A stretch of 5,113 nucleotides of DNA, taken from positions 1 to 5,113 of the forward strand of contig JAIRLR010000144.1 of NCBI GenBank assembly GCA_031259195.1, given 5' to 3'. Numbering within the stretch: position 1 is the first letter of the stretch; each line of letters begins with the position of its first letter. The position numbers were made by a program, and so were the translations under genes. Shown in pieces: positions 1 through 5,113 of the stretch. This DNA is from Streptococcaceae bacterium. Lineage in GTDB: Bacteria; Bacillota; Bacilli; Lactobacillales; Streptococcaceae. The notes below the pieces were generated by a model. That model did not search any database. It had not been told where the DNA came from and saw only the letters and a list, made by a program, of their open reading frames with translations.

Positions 1-624
1 GATGAAATTGAAAAGGCACATCCAGATATTATGCATGCTTTCTTGCAAATTTTGGATGACGGACGCTTAACTGATGCTCAGGGAAGAACGGTAAGTTTTA
101 AAGATGCCATTATTATTATGACCAGCAATATCGGCTCTAATACAACGGAATCAAGTGTTGGCTTTGGCGCAACTCTTAGCGGAACAACAAAGTCAGTTCT
201 AAATCAACTACATAACTACTTTACTCCAGAGTTCCTTAACCGTTTTGATGGAATTATTGAGTTTAAATCGCTAAGCAAAAAAATTTTGCTTTCAATCGTC
301 TCCTTAATGCTCAATGAAGTGAATGAGCAACTAGCTGCACAAAAGCTTAAAATTGATGTTCCAAAAGACATTCAGGAAAAAATTGTTGAATTAGGACATA
401 ACCCTGATATGGGTGCGCGTCCTTTACGTCGCATTATTCAAGAAAAAATCGAGGATAAGATCGCTGACTTTTATTTAGAACATCCAGAAGAAAAAGAGTT
501 AACGACAACTATGGTCAATGATGAAATCATCGTTCAATCTAAAAATAAAAGCCTAGCAAGTACTCCGACAGCCGCTGTTAAAAATAAGTCGGAAAAGAAA
601 AAACTCTCAAAAAATGAAAAATAA
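1..624 (+). CDS. clpE: ATP-dependent Clp protease ATP-binding subunit ClpE, C-terminal part
   Basis: This is the C-terminal 207 residues of a Clp/Hsp100 AAA+ unfoldase; the frame is open at the left edge, so the N-terminus, first AAA domain and promoter are outside the window. The visible part starts inside the second AAA module at the Walker B acidic pair (DEIEKAH). It continues through the LDDGRLTD stretch, sensor 1 (MTSN), the arginine-finger region ([12 protein letters not shown]) and the sensor 2 motif GARPLRR. ClpE-type wording such as SVGFGA and the long [12 protein letters not shown] end favours ClpE over ClpC. Members of this family unfold proteins and feed them to ClpP, and clpE is usually repressed by CtsR; no CtsR box is visible here because the upstream region is absent. 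After the conserved end there is an extra Lys/Ser-rich tail of about 35 residues. ClpC or ClpL is less likely. Confidence 0.88.
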   Translation, partial: DEIEKAHPDIMHAFLQILDDGRLTDAQGRTVSFKDAIIIMTSNIGSNTTESSVGFGATLSGTTKSVLNQLHNYFTPEFLNRFDGIIEFKSLSKKILLSIVSLMLNEVNEQLAAQKLKIDVPKDIQEKIVELGHNPDMGARPLRRIIQEKIEDKIADFYLEHPEEKELTTTMVNDEIIVQSKNKSLASTPTAAVKNKSEKKKLSKNEK

Positions 625-660
625 TTCATACCTTGCTTTTTTTCTTTTTATATCGCTTAT

Positions 661-689
661 TTGTTAATAACAAACAAAATTGATAGAAT
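661..689 (+). promoter_or_regulatory. Sigma-A promoter with extended -10, upstream of the DUF1827 gene
   Basis: The -35 box TTGTTA (661-666) and the -10 box TAGAAT (684-689, five of six to consensus) are separated by exactly 17 bases. A TG lies one base before the -10, giving an extended -10. Transcription would start near 696. The only downstream gene on this strand is the DUF1827 gene, so the predicted leader is about 345 bases and contains the whole palindromic element. The -35 box is half of a small palindrome, TTGTTA-A-TAACAA (661-673), which could be an operator, although AT-rich palindromes of this size arise easily. Confidence 0.6.
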
Positions 690-707
690 AAATGTACGAA
701 TTTAAAA

Positions 708-721
708 AGAAAACGTTTTAA
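708..721 (+). promoter_or_regulatory. cre-like operator candidate
   Basis: The site AGAAAACGTTTTAA matches the CcpA catabolite-responsive consensus (TGWAANCGNTNWCA) at 12 of 14 positions, failing at the first base and the conserved C. It contains a perfect 10-base palindrome, AAAACGTTTT. It lies about 12 bases after the predicted transcription start, where CcpA would act as a roadblock. It also overlaps the left end of the palindromic element, so it could simply be the junction left by insertion. Weak. Confidence 0.2.
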
Positions 722-722
722 G

Positions 723-816
723 AACCTGTTAACGATCTTTAGCGAAGTGAATCCCGCTATACAAATTGTAATCAAGCAAAGCTTGAAACAATTTGTAACA
801 GCCCGACAGGTTTTTT
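723..816 (+). terminator. Terminator-like fold in copy 1 of the element
   Basis: AACCTGT (723-729) can pair with ACAGGTT (806-812), closing a multi-branched fold over the copy 1 hairpins; the downstream side runs into a tract of six T. This could end clpE transcripts, for which I see no better intrinsic terminator between 625 and 715, or attenuate the leader of the DUF1827 gene. The closing stem is only 7 bp and encloses a large loop, so efficiency is doubtful. Confidence 0.28.
739..816 (+). repeat. Modular hairpin unit, copy 1
   Basis: The unit begins TTAGCGAAG and ends CCCGACAGGT followed by T residues. A small stem TAGCG/CGCTA (740-744 with 755-759) precedes the main hairpin. The main hairpin has a 10-bp stem (760-769 with 788-797), a small internal asymmetry, and an apical 6-bp stem TCAAGC/GCTTGA (772-777 with 781-786) closed by AAA. 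The loop-side sequence is the same as in copy 2 except for one base. Confidence 0.75.
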
Positions 817-853
817 GAGCTATTTTTTCACAATTTGAGGCAAAAAACGCAGG

Positions 854-950
854 TTAGCGAAGCGTTGGTGCTAAATCGAGGCTCCTGTTCCTTACGATTT
901 GTAATCAAGCAAAACTTGAAACAAATCGTAAGGAACCCGACAGGTCTTTT
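854..950 (+). repeat. Modular hairpin unit, copy 2
   Basis: This is the same module as copy 1: it starts TTAGCGAAG, carries a TTAGC/GCTAA stem (854-858 with 870-874), and ends CCCGACAGGT then CTTTT. Its main hairpin is longer, a perfect 16-bp stem (887-902 with 921-936). The apical stem is shortened to TCAAG/CTTGA because one G has become A. The flanking sequence between the small stem and the main hairpin is longer than in copy 1. Confidence 0.75.
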
Positions 951-1039
951 AACGAAAAAGTGTGGAAAAATAGCCAAAATTATTTATCGTTGGGAGATCA
1001 TTAACAGGTTTTAAAAGAATAAAGCGAGAGGATTTTAAA

Positions 1040-1357
1040 ATGAAATTAGTAAATATAACAAGCGATCATCCTAGCTTAGTGCTTAATCAACTTGAAAGTA
1101 CCGATGCACAATTAGTAGAAGTTTATTCTTTAGGTAATACTGTTATTATTTATACAGAAGCTCCTTTCCATAATGAAATTGTGCTGACAAATAAAAAACG
1201 TAGCATCAGCAATGATGAATTGAAAACTGTTAAAAGATTTTTCAAACGTAAAATGAAAAACTTTACATACGATGAAAAAGATATTATCATTTCAAAAACA
1301 AACGGTTTAGTCGAGGTCTTTATTCCTCATGAAAATGACTTACTTAAAACAAAATAA
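1040..1357 (+). CDS. DUF1827 family protein
   Basis: A 105-residue soluble protein with no signal peptide or membrane segment. The opening (MKLVNITSDHPSLVLNQL, then VEVYSLGNTVIIYTEAP) matches my memory of the DUF1827 family of Lactobacillales, whose function is unknown. The first half is mixed hydrophobic and polar and looks like beta strands. The middle is a basic helix-like stretch (LKTVKRFFKRKMKNF) that could contact nucleic acid or another acidic partner; this is inference. The ATG is supported by GAGAGGA (1026-1032) 7 bases upstream. The gene follows clpE in the same direction but about 415 bases away, with its own promoter (661-689) and the palindromic element between promoter and ribosome binding site. 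It ends in a strong terminator. I recall DUF1827 genes beside clpE in relatives, which would point to an old linkage. Confidence 0.85.
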   Translation: MKLVNITSDHPSLVLNQLESTDAQLVEVYSLGNTVIIYTEAPFHNEIVLTNKKRSISNDELKTVKRFFKRKMKNFTYDEKDIIISKTNGLVEVFIPHENDLLKTK

Positions 1358-1406
1358 GAATGGATCATTAAGCTAAACAGAACGTTCCATTCTTATTTTT
1401 GTTTTT
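1351..1406. terminator. Bidirectional intrinsic terminator
   Basis: A perfect 14-bp stem (1351-1364 with 1386-1399) has a 21-base loop and runs into ATTTTTGTTTTT on the plus strand. It starts within the last codons of the DUF1827 gene and contains its stop codon. On the minus strand the stem is followed by TTATTTTGTTTT-type sequence, so it can also end the convergent subunit c gene, whose stop lies at 1438-1440. Confidence 0.85.
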
Positions 1407-1437
1407 GAGATTAATTAAGGTTTAAGTTTATAAAAAA

Positions 1438-1665
1438 TTAATGTAACTTAGAAAGCAACATTAGTCCAAAAAGAATAATTGCAATCATAGCTACGCTATC
1501 AATAAATCCTAATCCAATAAACATCATTGTATTTAATTTCCCTGACAACTCTGGTTGACGAGCTATACTCCTCATTGTTGTCATGACCACAATTGCATTT
1601 CCAATCGCTGCACCAATAACTGACAATCCGATTAACAAACCAATTCCTATGCCTAGAGTATTCAT
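1438..1665 (-). CDS. atpE: Orphan F-type ATP synthase subunit c-like protein
   Basis: A 75-residue two-helix membrane hairpin. Helix 1 is Gly-rich (about residues 5-31, with GAAIGN at 18-23), then comes the diagnostic polar loop ARQPE (35-39), then helix 2 (about 47-71). The membrane acid that carries the ion in c rings is Asp56, where most Firmicutes have Glu; Ser57 follows it. Compared with the enterococcal c subunit as I remember it, helix 1 has lost most of its polar residues and helix 2 lacks the usual Pro after the acid. The start has a strong ribosome binding site (AGGAG at 1676-1680, 10 bases away). No other ATP synthase gene is adjacent: it stands alone after yqeK, with its own promoter, convergent with the DUF1827 gene. 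It may be a paralogue of the true atpE, or the only copy if that gene was relocated. Family assignment is sure; role in the F1F0 enzyme is not. Confidence 0.85.
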   Translation of the reverse strand: MNTLGIGIGLLIGLSVIGAAIGNAIVVMTTMRSIARQPELSGKLNTMMFIGLGFIDSVAMIAIILFGLMLLSKLH

Positions 1666-1730
1666 GACACCATTTCTCCTTCGTTAACGTCCTAATTTTT
1701 TCTATTCAATTCCAGTAAAATACTAGGAAT

Positions 1731-1759
1731 ATACTAGCAAATATAATGTTTAATAACAA
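1731..1759 (-). promoter_or_regulatory. Promoter of the orphan subunit c gene
   Basis: Read on the minus strand, -35 TTGTTA (1754-1759) and -10 TAGTAT (1731-1736) are 17 bases apart, and a TG (1738-1739) makes an extended -10. Transcription would begin near 1724, leaving a leader of about 60 bases before the start codon. Both boxes match consensus at four of six positions, so the extended -10 and perfect spacing carry the call. It implies expression independent of the yqeG-yqeK operon. Confidence 0.5.
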
Positions 1760-1773
1760 GTAAATTTTCGTTA

Positions 1774-1807
1774 CTAATGTGCGCTTTCCAAATTAACTTA
1801 CCTCTCT
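1774..1807 (-). other. Orphan Shine-Dalgarno with five-codon dead-end frame after yqeK
   Basis: On the minus strand AGAGAGG (1801-1807) overlaps the yqeK stop codon. Nine bases later a TTG (1789-1791) opens a frame that reads L/M-E-S-A-H and stops at TAG (1774-1776). This is where rsfS begins in related operons. It could be the relic of that gene's translation start after deletion, or chance. No similarity to RsfS can be claimed from five codons. Confidence 0.2.
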
Positions 1808-2396
1808 AATTGGCCACATATTTATTATAAGTATTTATCGTTTTGGGGTAGATTTTAGCTTCATTCTCCACCAATCTTAGCAATGTATGTTTTGTCTTGT
1901 ACTTCACCGTTTTATCCAGATTAACTTTTACCAACTCACGTGCTTTTTCAACTCCTGGAAAATTTCGATTAGGTTCGATAAAATCCGCTACATAAAGAAT
2001 TTTATCCAGTAAAGCCATATTATCAGATCCTGTTGTATGCACAGACACAGCCTGTAAAATCTCTGCGTCCACAACTCCTAATTCTTCTTCGATTAAAATC
2101 GTCCCTGCAACGCCATGCCAAATATTATTACCAAAAGCAATTATCTCTTTATCGAGATTATTTTCATAAACTACCCGCAACAACTCTTCATCTAAACGCT
2201 CTTTAACATAATCATGAACAAGCCCTGCAATACTTGCTTTGCCAACATCGCCACCAAAACGTTTTGCCAAAATAATTGCCGTTTCTTGAACTGCTAAAAC
2301 ATGCTTAAAACGTTTTTCACTTGTAGATATACGAATTTTTTCTAAAAGCTCCTCTTGTTCAAATGCTGTGTACTTCGTATATATATCACTAATCAT
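1806..2396 (-). CDS. yqeK: Bis(5'-nucleosyl)-tetraphosphatase (symmetrical) YqeK, HD domain
   Basis: A 196-residue HD-domain hydrolase of the YqeK family, which splits Ap4A symmetrically into two ADP and so clears a stress-linked dinucleotide. All metal ligands expected of the fold are present: His32 (RFKH), His61-Asp62 (LVHD), His94 (WHG), His120 (VHTTG) and Asp138 (YVADFIEPNR). The length is normal for the family. I take the ATG at 2394-2396, not the TTG one codon earlier, because it overlaps the nadD stop codon by one base (TGATG), the same arrangement as yqeG/yqeH. The nearest upstream Shine-Dalgarno-like AAAGG is 12 bases away, so translation probably depends on coupling to nadD. In related genomes rsfS follows yqeK; here it does not, and no clear terminator separates yqeK from the subunit c gene. 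Confidence 0.93.
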   Translation of the reverse strand: MISDIYTKYTAFEQEELLEKIRISTSEKRFKHVLAVQETAIILAKRFGGDVGKASIAGLVHDYVKERLDEELLRVVYENNLDKEIIAFGNNIWHGVAGTILIEEELGVVDAEILQAVSVHTTGSDNMALLDKILYVADFIEPNRNFPGVEKARELVKVNLDKTVKYKTKHTLLRLVENEAKIYPKTINTYNKYVAN

Positions 2397-3010
2397 CAAA
2401 TATACAGGCCTTTCTCTTGAATATACTGATAAACTTCATCCGGCATTAAATACTTCGGGACATCACCAGATCCAATAAATTTTCTAATATATGTAGAACT
2501 TACTTCTATCTTGGGCACATCCACCCAAATCACAGGAAATGATGATTTCTCTGAATATCCCAAACGTCCAACTCCTACAAACTGGACTAGCTCCATTAAT
2601 TCATTAATCCGATGCCATCGTGGCAAATACTCTACCATATCTCCGCCAATAATAAAAAAATAGTATACATTAGGATTCATTTCTTTTAACTTTTTCATGG
2701 TATCGAAAGTATAATTTACCCCCTCAAGCTGTAACTCGATCATCTCAATTCCTAAGCGCGGATTGTCTTTAATGGCTAACTTAATCATATTTAAACGATG
2801 CTCAACAGAGATTGTATGCTTCATGTCTTGATGAGGCGGCACAGCTTCAGGCATCAACTTCACTTTATCTAAGCCCAATATCTGGGCAACTTGATCTGCT
2901 ATTAATAAATGCCCATTATGAACAGGATTAAAATTGCCACCTAAAATCCCGACTTGACGACGTTTTTTTACATAAGTTTGTGTTTTCAACCAAGCAAGTG
3001 TTTGCTGCAT
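2396..3010 (-). CDS. nadD: Nicotinate-nucleotide adenylyltransferase NadD
   Basis: A 204-residue enzyme that transfers AMP from ATP to nicotinate mononucleotide to give deamido-NAD, the central step of NAD synthesis. The nucleotidyltransferase signature GGNFNPVHNGH (24-34) contains the (H/T)XGH ATP-binding element. The second signature SSTYIR (171-176) lies near the C-terminus, and FFIIGGDMV with the WHR stretch forms the substrate pocket region. About 19 residues precede the first strand, longer than the Bacillus form but like the enterococcal protein I remember. The start is fixed by GGAGG (3018-3022) 7 bases upstream of the ATG. It follows yqeH after only 36 bases, with no room for yhbY, and overlaps yqeK by one base. 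Confidence 0.96.
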   Translation of the reverse strand: MQQTLAWLKTQTYVKKRRQVGILGGNFNPVHNGHLLIADQVAQILGLDKVKLMPEAVPPHQDMKHTISVEHRLNMIKLAIKDNPRLGIEMIELQLEGVNYTFDTMKKLKEMNPNVYYFFIIGGDMVEYLPRWHRINELMELVQFVGVGRLGYSEKSSFPVIWVDVPKIEVSSTYIRKFIGSGDVPKYLMPDEVYQYIQEKGLYI

Positions 3011-3046
3011 TCTCTCGCCTCCACGAACACTAAAATCAAACTCTCT

Positions 3047-4174
3047 CTAAATCAAGGTTTTACGCACAATTACCTCAACACCTTCTGGTGCATATCCCGC
3101 TACAACAGCTTTACTTTTCACTGAAATCCAGCCCAATCCTGCAAAAACAATATCTGTTGGCTCTTTAATCGAAAATTCAAAACGATGTAGCTTGGGAAAA
3201 TCTGCTATCTCATCTAGACGAGGTGGTTGTAGCAAGCCTCCAAGATGCTTTTGATAAAATTCATCAGCTTTAGCAAGCTTGGTTCGATGAAGATTTAAGT
3301 CATTTGTTACATAAACAACAAAGCTTTGACGCTGACCTAAAACAAAGTCAAAACGAGCTAAACTCCCTAAAAACAAAGTTTGCTCAGGATTTAACTGATA
3401 AACCTTAGGTTTAATCTCTTTTTGCGGAGCAATAATTTTTAAATCCTTTTTATGAAGATAATGCGCCATCTGATGACGATGAATAATGCCTGGCGTATCA
3501 AAAAGCTTTGCGCCGTCTACTAAAGGAATTTCTATTTTATCCAAAGTTGTTCCCGGAAAACGTGAAGTCGTGATTAACTCTTGCACCCCAGCTACTTTTT
3601 TAATAATGGCATTAATCAACGTCGACTTGCCAACATTAGTTACACCGACAACATAAACATCTAAACCTTTACGGTACTTTTCAATTTCCTCTAGCAAAGT
3701 CTCCATTTTTTGCGGCTTTTTTGCACTTGTTAAGAAAACACAAACAGGACGTAGCCCTTCCTTATAAGCACGTTCTCTCATCCACTGCCTTAAACGAGAT
3801 GTTTTTAATGATTTCGGCAGCAAGTCTTTTTTATTTCCCACCAGTAAAACAGAATTCTTCCCTACAAAGCGATGTAAACCCGGAATAAGTGAGCCATTGA
3901 AATCAAAAATATCTACCACATTCACAATCAAAGCTTTCTTTGTGCCGATTTCATTTAATAAATGCAAAAAGTCATCATCAGTTAAAGAAATATCTTGAAT
4001 TTCATTATAATGACGTAAGCGAAAGCAACGCTGACAATAAAGCTCTCGATCATCACTTGCTGTCTCAAGTGTCTTTGATGGCGTATAACCCAACTTTTTT
4101 GTATCCGTTGTTTGAATAACCACTCCACAACCAATACAATGCAGTTTTTCTTCTGTTGTTTCTACAGCCGCCAT
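3047..4174 (-). CDS. yqeH: Ribosome biogenesis GTPase YqeH
   Basis: A 375-residue circularly permuted GTPase needed for 30S subunit assembly. An N-terminal zinc finger (Cys13, Cys16, Cys47, Cys50) is followed by GTPase motifs in the permuted order. These are G4 NKKD (114-117), G5 TSAKK (149-153), G1 GVTNVGKST (177-185), G2 Thr in PGTTLD (207-212) and G3 DTPG (226-229). About 145 residues of C-terminal RNA- or protein-binding region follow, ending in FAGLGWISV and a short basic tail. The length is typical. I start at the ATG at 4172-4174: it overlaps the yqeG stop (TGATG) and has AAAGGG 8 bases upstream, whereas the TTG one codon earlier has poorer spacing. All key residues are intact. Confidence 0.96.
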   Translation of the reverse strand: MAAVETTEEKLHCIGCGVVIQTTDTKKLGYTPSKTLETASDDRELYCQRCFRLRHYNEIQDISLTDDDFLHLLNEIGTKKALIVNVVDIFDFNGSLIPGLHRFVGKNSVLLVGNKKDLLPKSLKTSRLRQWMRERAYKEGLRPVCVFLTSAKKPQKMETLLEEIEKYRKGLDVYVVGVTNVGKSTLINAIIKKVAGVQELITTSRFPGTTLDKIEIPLVDGAKLFDTPGIIHRHQMAHYLHKKDLKIIAPQKEIKPKVYQLNPEQTLFLGSLARFDFVLGQRQSFVVYVTNDLNLHRTKLAKADEFYQKHLGGLLQPPRLDEIADFPKLHRFEFSIKEPTDIVFAGLGWISVKSKAVVAGYAPEGVEVIVRKTLI

Positions 4175-4698
4175 CAATAAATCCCTTTCCTATAAGACAT
4201 ATCATACTTCAATGATAATTTTTTTAAAATAAAACGTTCACACATACGATTAAACTTTGTAACTAAACTATCAGATTGAACCAAAGGTTTGACTAAAATT
4301 GAACGAATCCCTGCAAAGTTAGCAGCCAAAACATCCGTCATTAATTGATCTCCAACCATAACTAACTCTTCTTTTCTTAAACCTAGTTTACGTTTAGCAA
4401 CTTCCATCCCACGATTTAGCGGTTTTAAAGACCATGAAACGAAGTCAATCCCCAATGGTTCAACTGCTCTTTTAACTCGCGAAGTTTTATTATTGGAGAC
4501 CACCATCACCAAAATATCTGAATCTTGCATCTTTTTAAGCCACAAACGCACTTCATCTGTAACATCAGGATTGTTCCAAGCGATTAATGTATTATCTAAA
4601 TCAGCTAGCACTGCTTTGATTCCTTGTGCTTTTAACATCTCAGGAGTTAACTTAAAAATCGTTTCCATCAGCCAAGTAGGTCTGTAAAATTCCTTCAT
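4174..4698 (-). CDS. yqeG: YqeG family HAD-type phosphatase
   Basis: A 174-residue HAD-superfamily phosphatase (class III-A, YqeG). Motif I is DLDNTL (33-38, nucleophile Asp33 and Asp35), motif II is SNN (68-70), motif III is the KP pair at 92-93, and motif IV is GDQLMTD (116-122). The physiological substrate is not established for the family. I choose the ATG at 4696-4698 over an in-frame TTG nine bases earlier because family members start just before a conserved (K/R)PTW stretch, seen here as YRPTW. The Shine-Dalgarno is poor for either start (AGAAAG about 9 bases before the ATG). It is the first gene of the minus-strand operon and its stop overlaps the yqeH start by one base. A short plus-strand frame opposite it has no independent support. 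Confidence 0.93.
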   Translation of the reverse strand: MKEFYRPTWLMETIFKLTPEMLKAQGIKAVLADLDNTLIAWNNPDVTDEVRLWLKKMQDSDILVMVVSNNKTSRVKRAVEPLGIDFVSWSLKPLNRGMEVAKRKLGLRKEELVMVGDQLMTDVLAANFAGIRSILVKPLVQSDSLVTKFNRMCERFILKKLSLKYDMSYRKGIY

Positions 4699-4769
4699 AC
4701 TGTTCAACTTTCTACTTTGGGATTAAATCAGCTATTGATTTTTATTTCAATTTCTTAAAATCTTGCTTA

Positions 4770-4778
4770 ATTTTAACA
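4770..4778 (-). promoter_or_regulatory. Candidate extended -10 promoter for the yqeG-yqeK operon
   Basis: On the minus strand TGTTAAAAT gives a TAAAAT -10 box (4770-4775, five of six to consensus) with TG one base before it (4777-4778). There is no good -35 box at 16-18 bases; a TTGTCT (4799-4804) is too far, with a 23-base gap. An extended -10 can work without a -35, so this is a plausible but unproven start for the operon, with a leader of roughly 65 bases. Confidence 0.4.
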
Positions 4779-4838
4779 TAAAAAAGTCGTGATTACGGAG
4801 ACAAGTTAACAGGATCTTAGAACGTGATGCTTTTAAGC

Positions 4839-5113
4839 TTAACTATTTTTCTTTAATGCTTTTTTTAAAACACTGATAAGGCCGAATAATCCCAAAAAGA
4901 TCAAAACGACTCTACTTATAATAAAAATTAAACTTAATTTAAAATCAGCTTCACCACTTGAATTTACAGGCAAAATAAAGGGTTCATGATTAATAAATCC
5001 TTTTGCAAAGAGGTCAAACAAGGGGGATGTTTCAATTTTTAAAAAAGATAAAATAAGTACAACTGGTATAAATGCATAAAGCCAAGTTTTCTTTTTAGAC
5101 CCTAAAAACAAAC
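4839..5113 (-). CDS. Unrecognised membrane protein, C-terminal end
   Basis: The frame is open at the right edge of the window; only the last 91 codons or so are visible, ending KKALKKNS and TAA. A TTG two bases inside the edge could be a start, but no ribosome binding site can be seen there, so I treat the gene as truncated by the window. Two hydrophobic segments are visible, WLYAFIPVVLILSFL and SLIFIISRVVLIFLGLFGLI. They are joined by about 35 residues with a few acidic and polar residues. Basic residues flank both, with KKK before the first and KKALKK after the second, suggesting both termini of this part are cytoplasmic. I do not recognise the family. It lies 140 bases upstream of yqeG on the same strand; no clear terminator is visible between them. 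Confidence 0.6.
   Translation of the reverse strand, partial: LFLGSKKKTWLYAFIPVVLILSFLKIETSPLFDLFAKGFINHEPFILPVNSSGEADFKLSLIFIISRVVLIFLGLFGLISVLKKALKKNS

Larger units (their letters stand above)
716..1016. repeat. Nested palindromic MITE-like element (EFAR-like)
   Basis: This non-coding element is bounded by imperfect terminal inverted repeats of 21-22 bases (716-737 and 996-1016), which differ by one extra G and one substitution. The shared core is AACCTGTTAAYGATC. Inside are two copies of a modular unit (739-816 and 854-950), each with a long hairpin. The second copy is further enclosed by a 14-bp inverted repeat (819-832 with 961-974), perfect apart from one G-T pair. TTTTAA occurs directly at both outer edges (716-721 and 1009-1014) and could be a target duplication, though such a short AT motif is weak evidence. 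No open frame of note lies inside, so any mobility must be in trans. The modular, multi-stem architecture recalls the EFAR small repeats described in Enterococcus faecalis; that link is from memory and not aligned. Confidence 0.7.

Noticed and set aside
593..652. Possible clpE terminator formed by A-rich and T-rich runs
   Set aside because: The pairing is only A-T with one G-C, has a loop of about 40 bases, and half of it is inside the coding sequence; low-complexity runs pair this way by chance.
716..1016. CRISPR array or riboswitch as an explanation of the repeated hairpins
   Set aside because: There are only two copies, with unequal spacing and no spacers. The terminal inverted repeats and paired modules fit a mobile palindromic repeat better than a ligand-binding leader I can recognise.
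990..1017. Alternative promoter at the right edge of the element (TTGGGA, 16 bases, TAAAAG)
   Set aside because: Both boxes are poor, there is no extended -10, and the predicted start would leave almost no leader; the promoter at 661-689 is much better.
1758..1799. Hairpin AAGTTAATTT/AAATTTACTT between yqeK and the subunit c gene
   Set aside because: The stem is AT-rich with a mismatch, the loop is long, and no T tract follows on the minus strand, so it does not qualify as a terminator.
4493..4687. Plus-strand open frame of 64 codons
   Set aside because: It lies wholly opposite yqeG, whose HAD motifs are intact, and it has no recognisable product.
4805..4813. GTTAACAGG, a 9-base match to the terminal repeat of the element at 725-733
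   Set aside because: Only nine bases match, centred on the palindrome GTTAAC, with no other module of the element nearby; it could be a decayed relic but chance is as good an explanation.

Overview
The window is AT-rich Firmicutes DNA, most likely from the Lactobacillales and best matching Enterococcaceae. This rests on the ClpE-type chaperone tail, a DUF1827 protein (a family I know from streptococci, lactococci and enterococci), a NadD with the enterococcal-style N-terminal extension, and modular palindromic repeats that recall the EFAR family of Enterococcus faecalis. Genus and species cannot be fixed from sequence reading alone.

Layout. Positions 1-624 (+) hold the C-terminal third or so of clpE. 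Positions 625-1039 hold no gene. They contain a good extended -10 promoter (661-689), followed by a roughly 300-bp nested palindromic element (716-1016) that lies in the 5' leader of the DUF1827 gene (1040-1357, +). A 14-bp stem terminator at 1351-1406 separates this gene from a convergent gene on the minus strand. That gene (1438-1665) is a solitary F-type ATP synthase subunit c paralogue with its own promoter. The rest is a minus-strand operon read from right to left: yqeG, yqeH, nadD, yqeK, with single-base TGATG stop/start overlaps at yqeG/yqeH and nadD/yqeK. At the right edge is the C-terminal end of an unrecognised membrane protein.

How the genes work together. YqeG (HAD phosphatase), YqeH (circularly permuted GTPase for 30S assembly), NadD (NAD synthesis) and YqeK (Ap4A hydrolase) are the well-known Gram-positive housekeeping cluster. 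In this family of operons yhbY normally lies between yqeH and nadD, and rsfS follows yqeK; both ribosome-associated genes are missing here. The site where rsfS would start still carries an orphan Shine-Dalgarno-like sequence with a five-codon dead-end frame, and the next gene is the odd subunit c.

The two points most worth a second look are the nested palindromic element, whose two internal hairpins show compensatory base-pair changes and which may act as a leader attenuator, and the orphan, divergent, Asp-type c subunit occupying the place of the lost rsfS.
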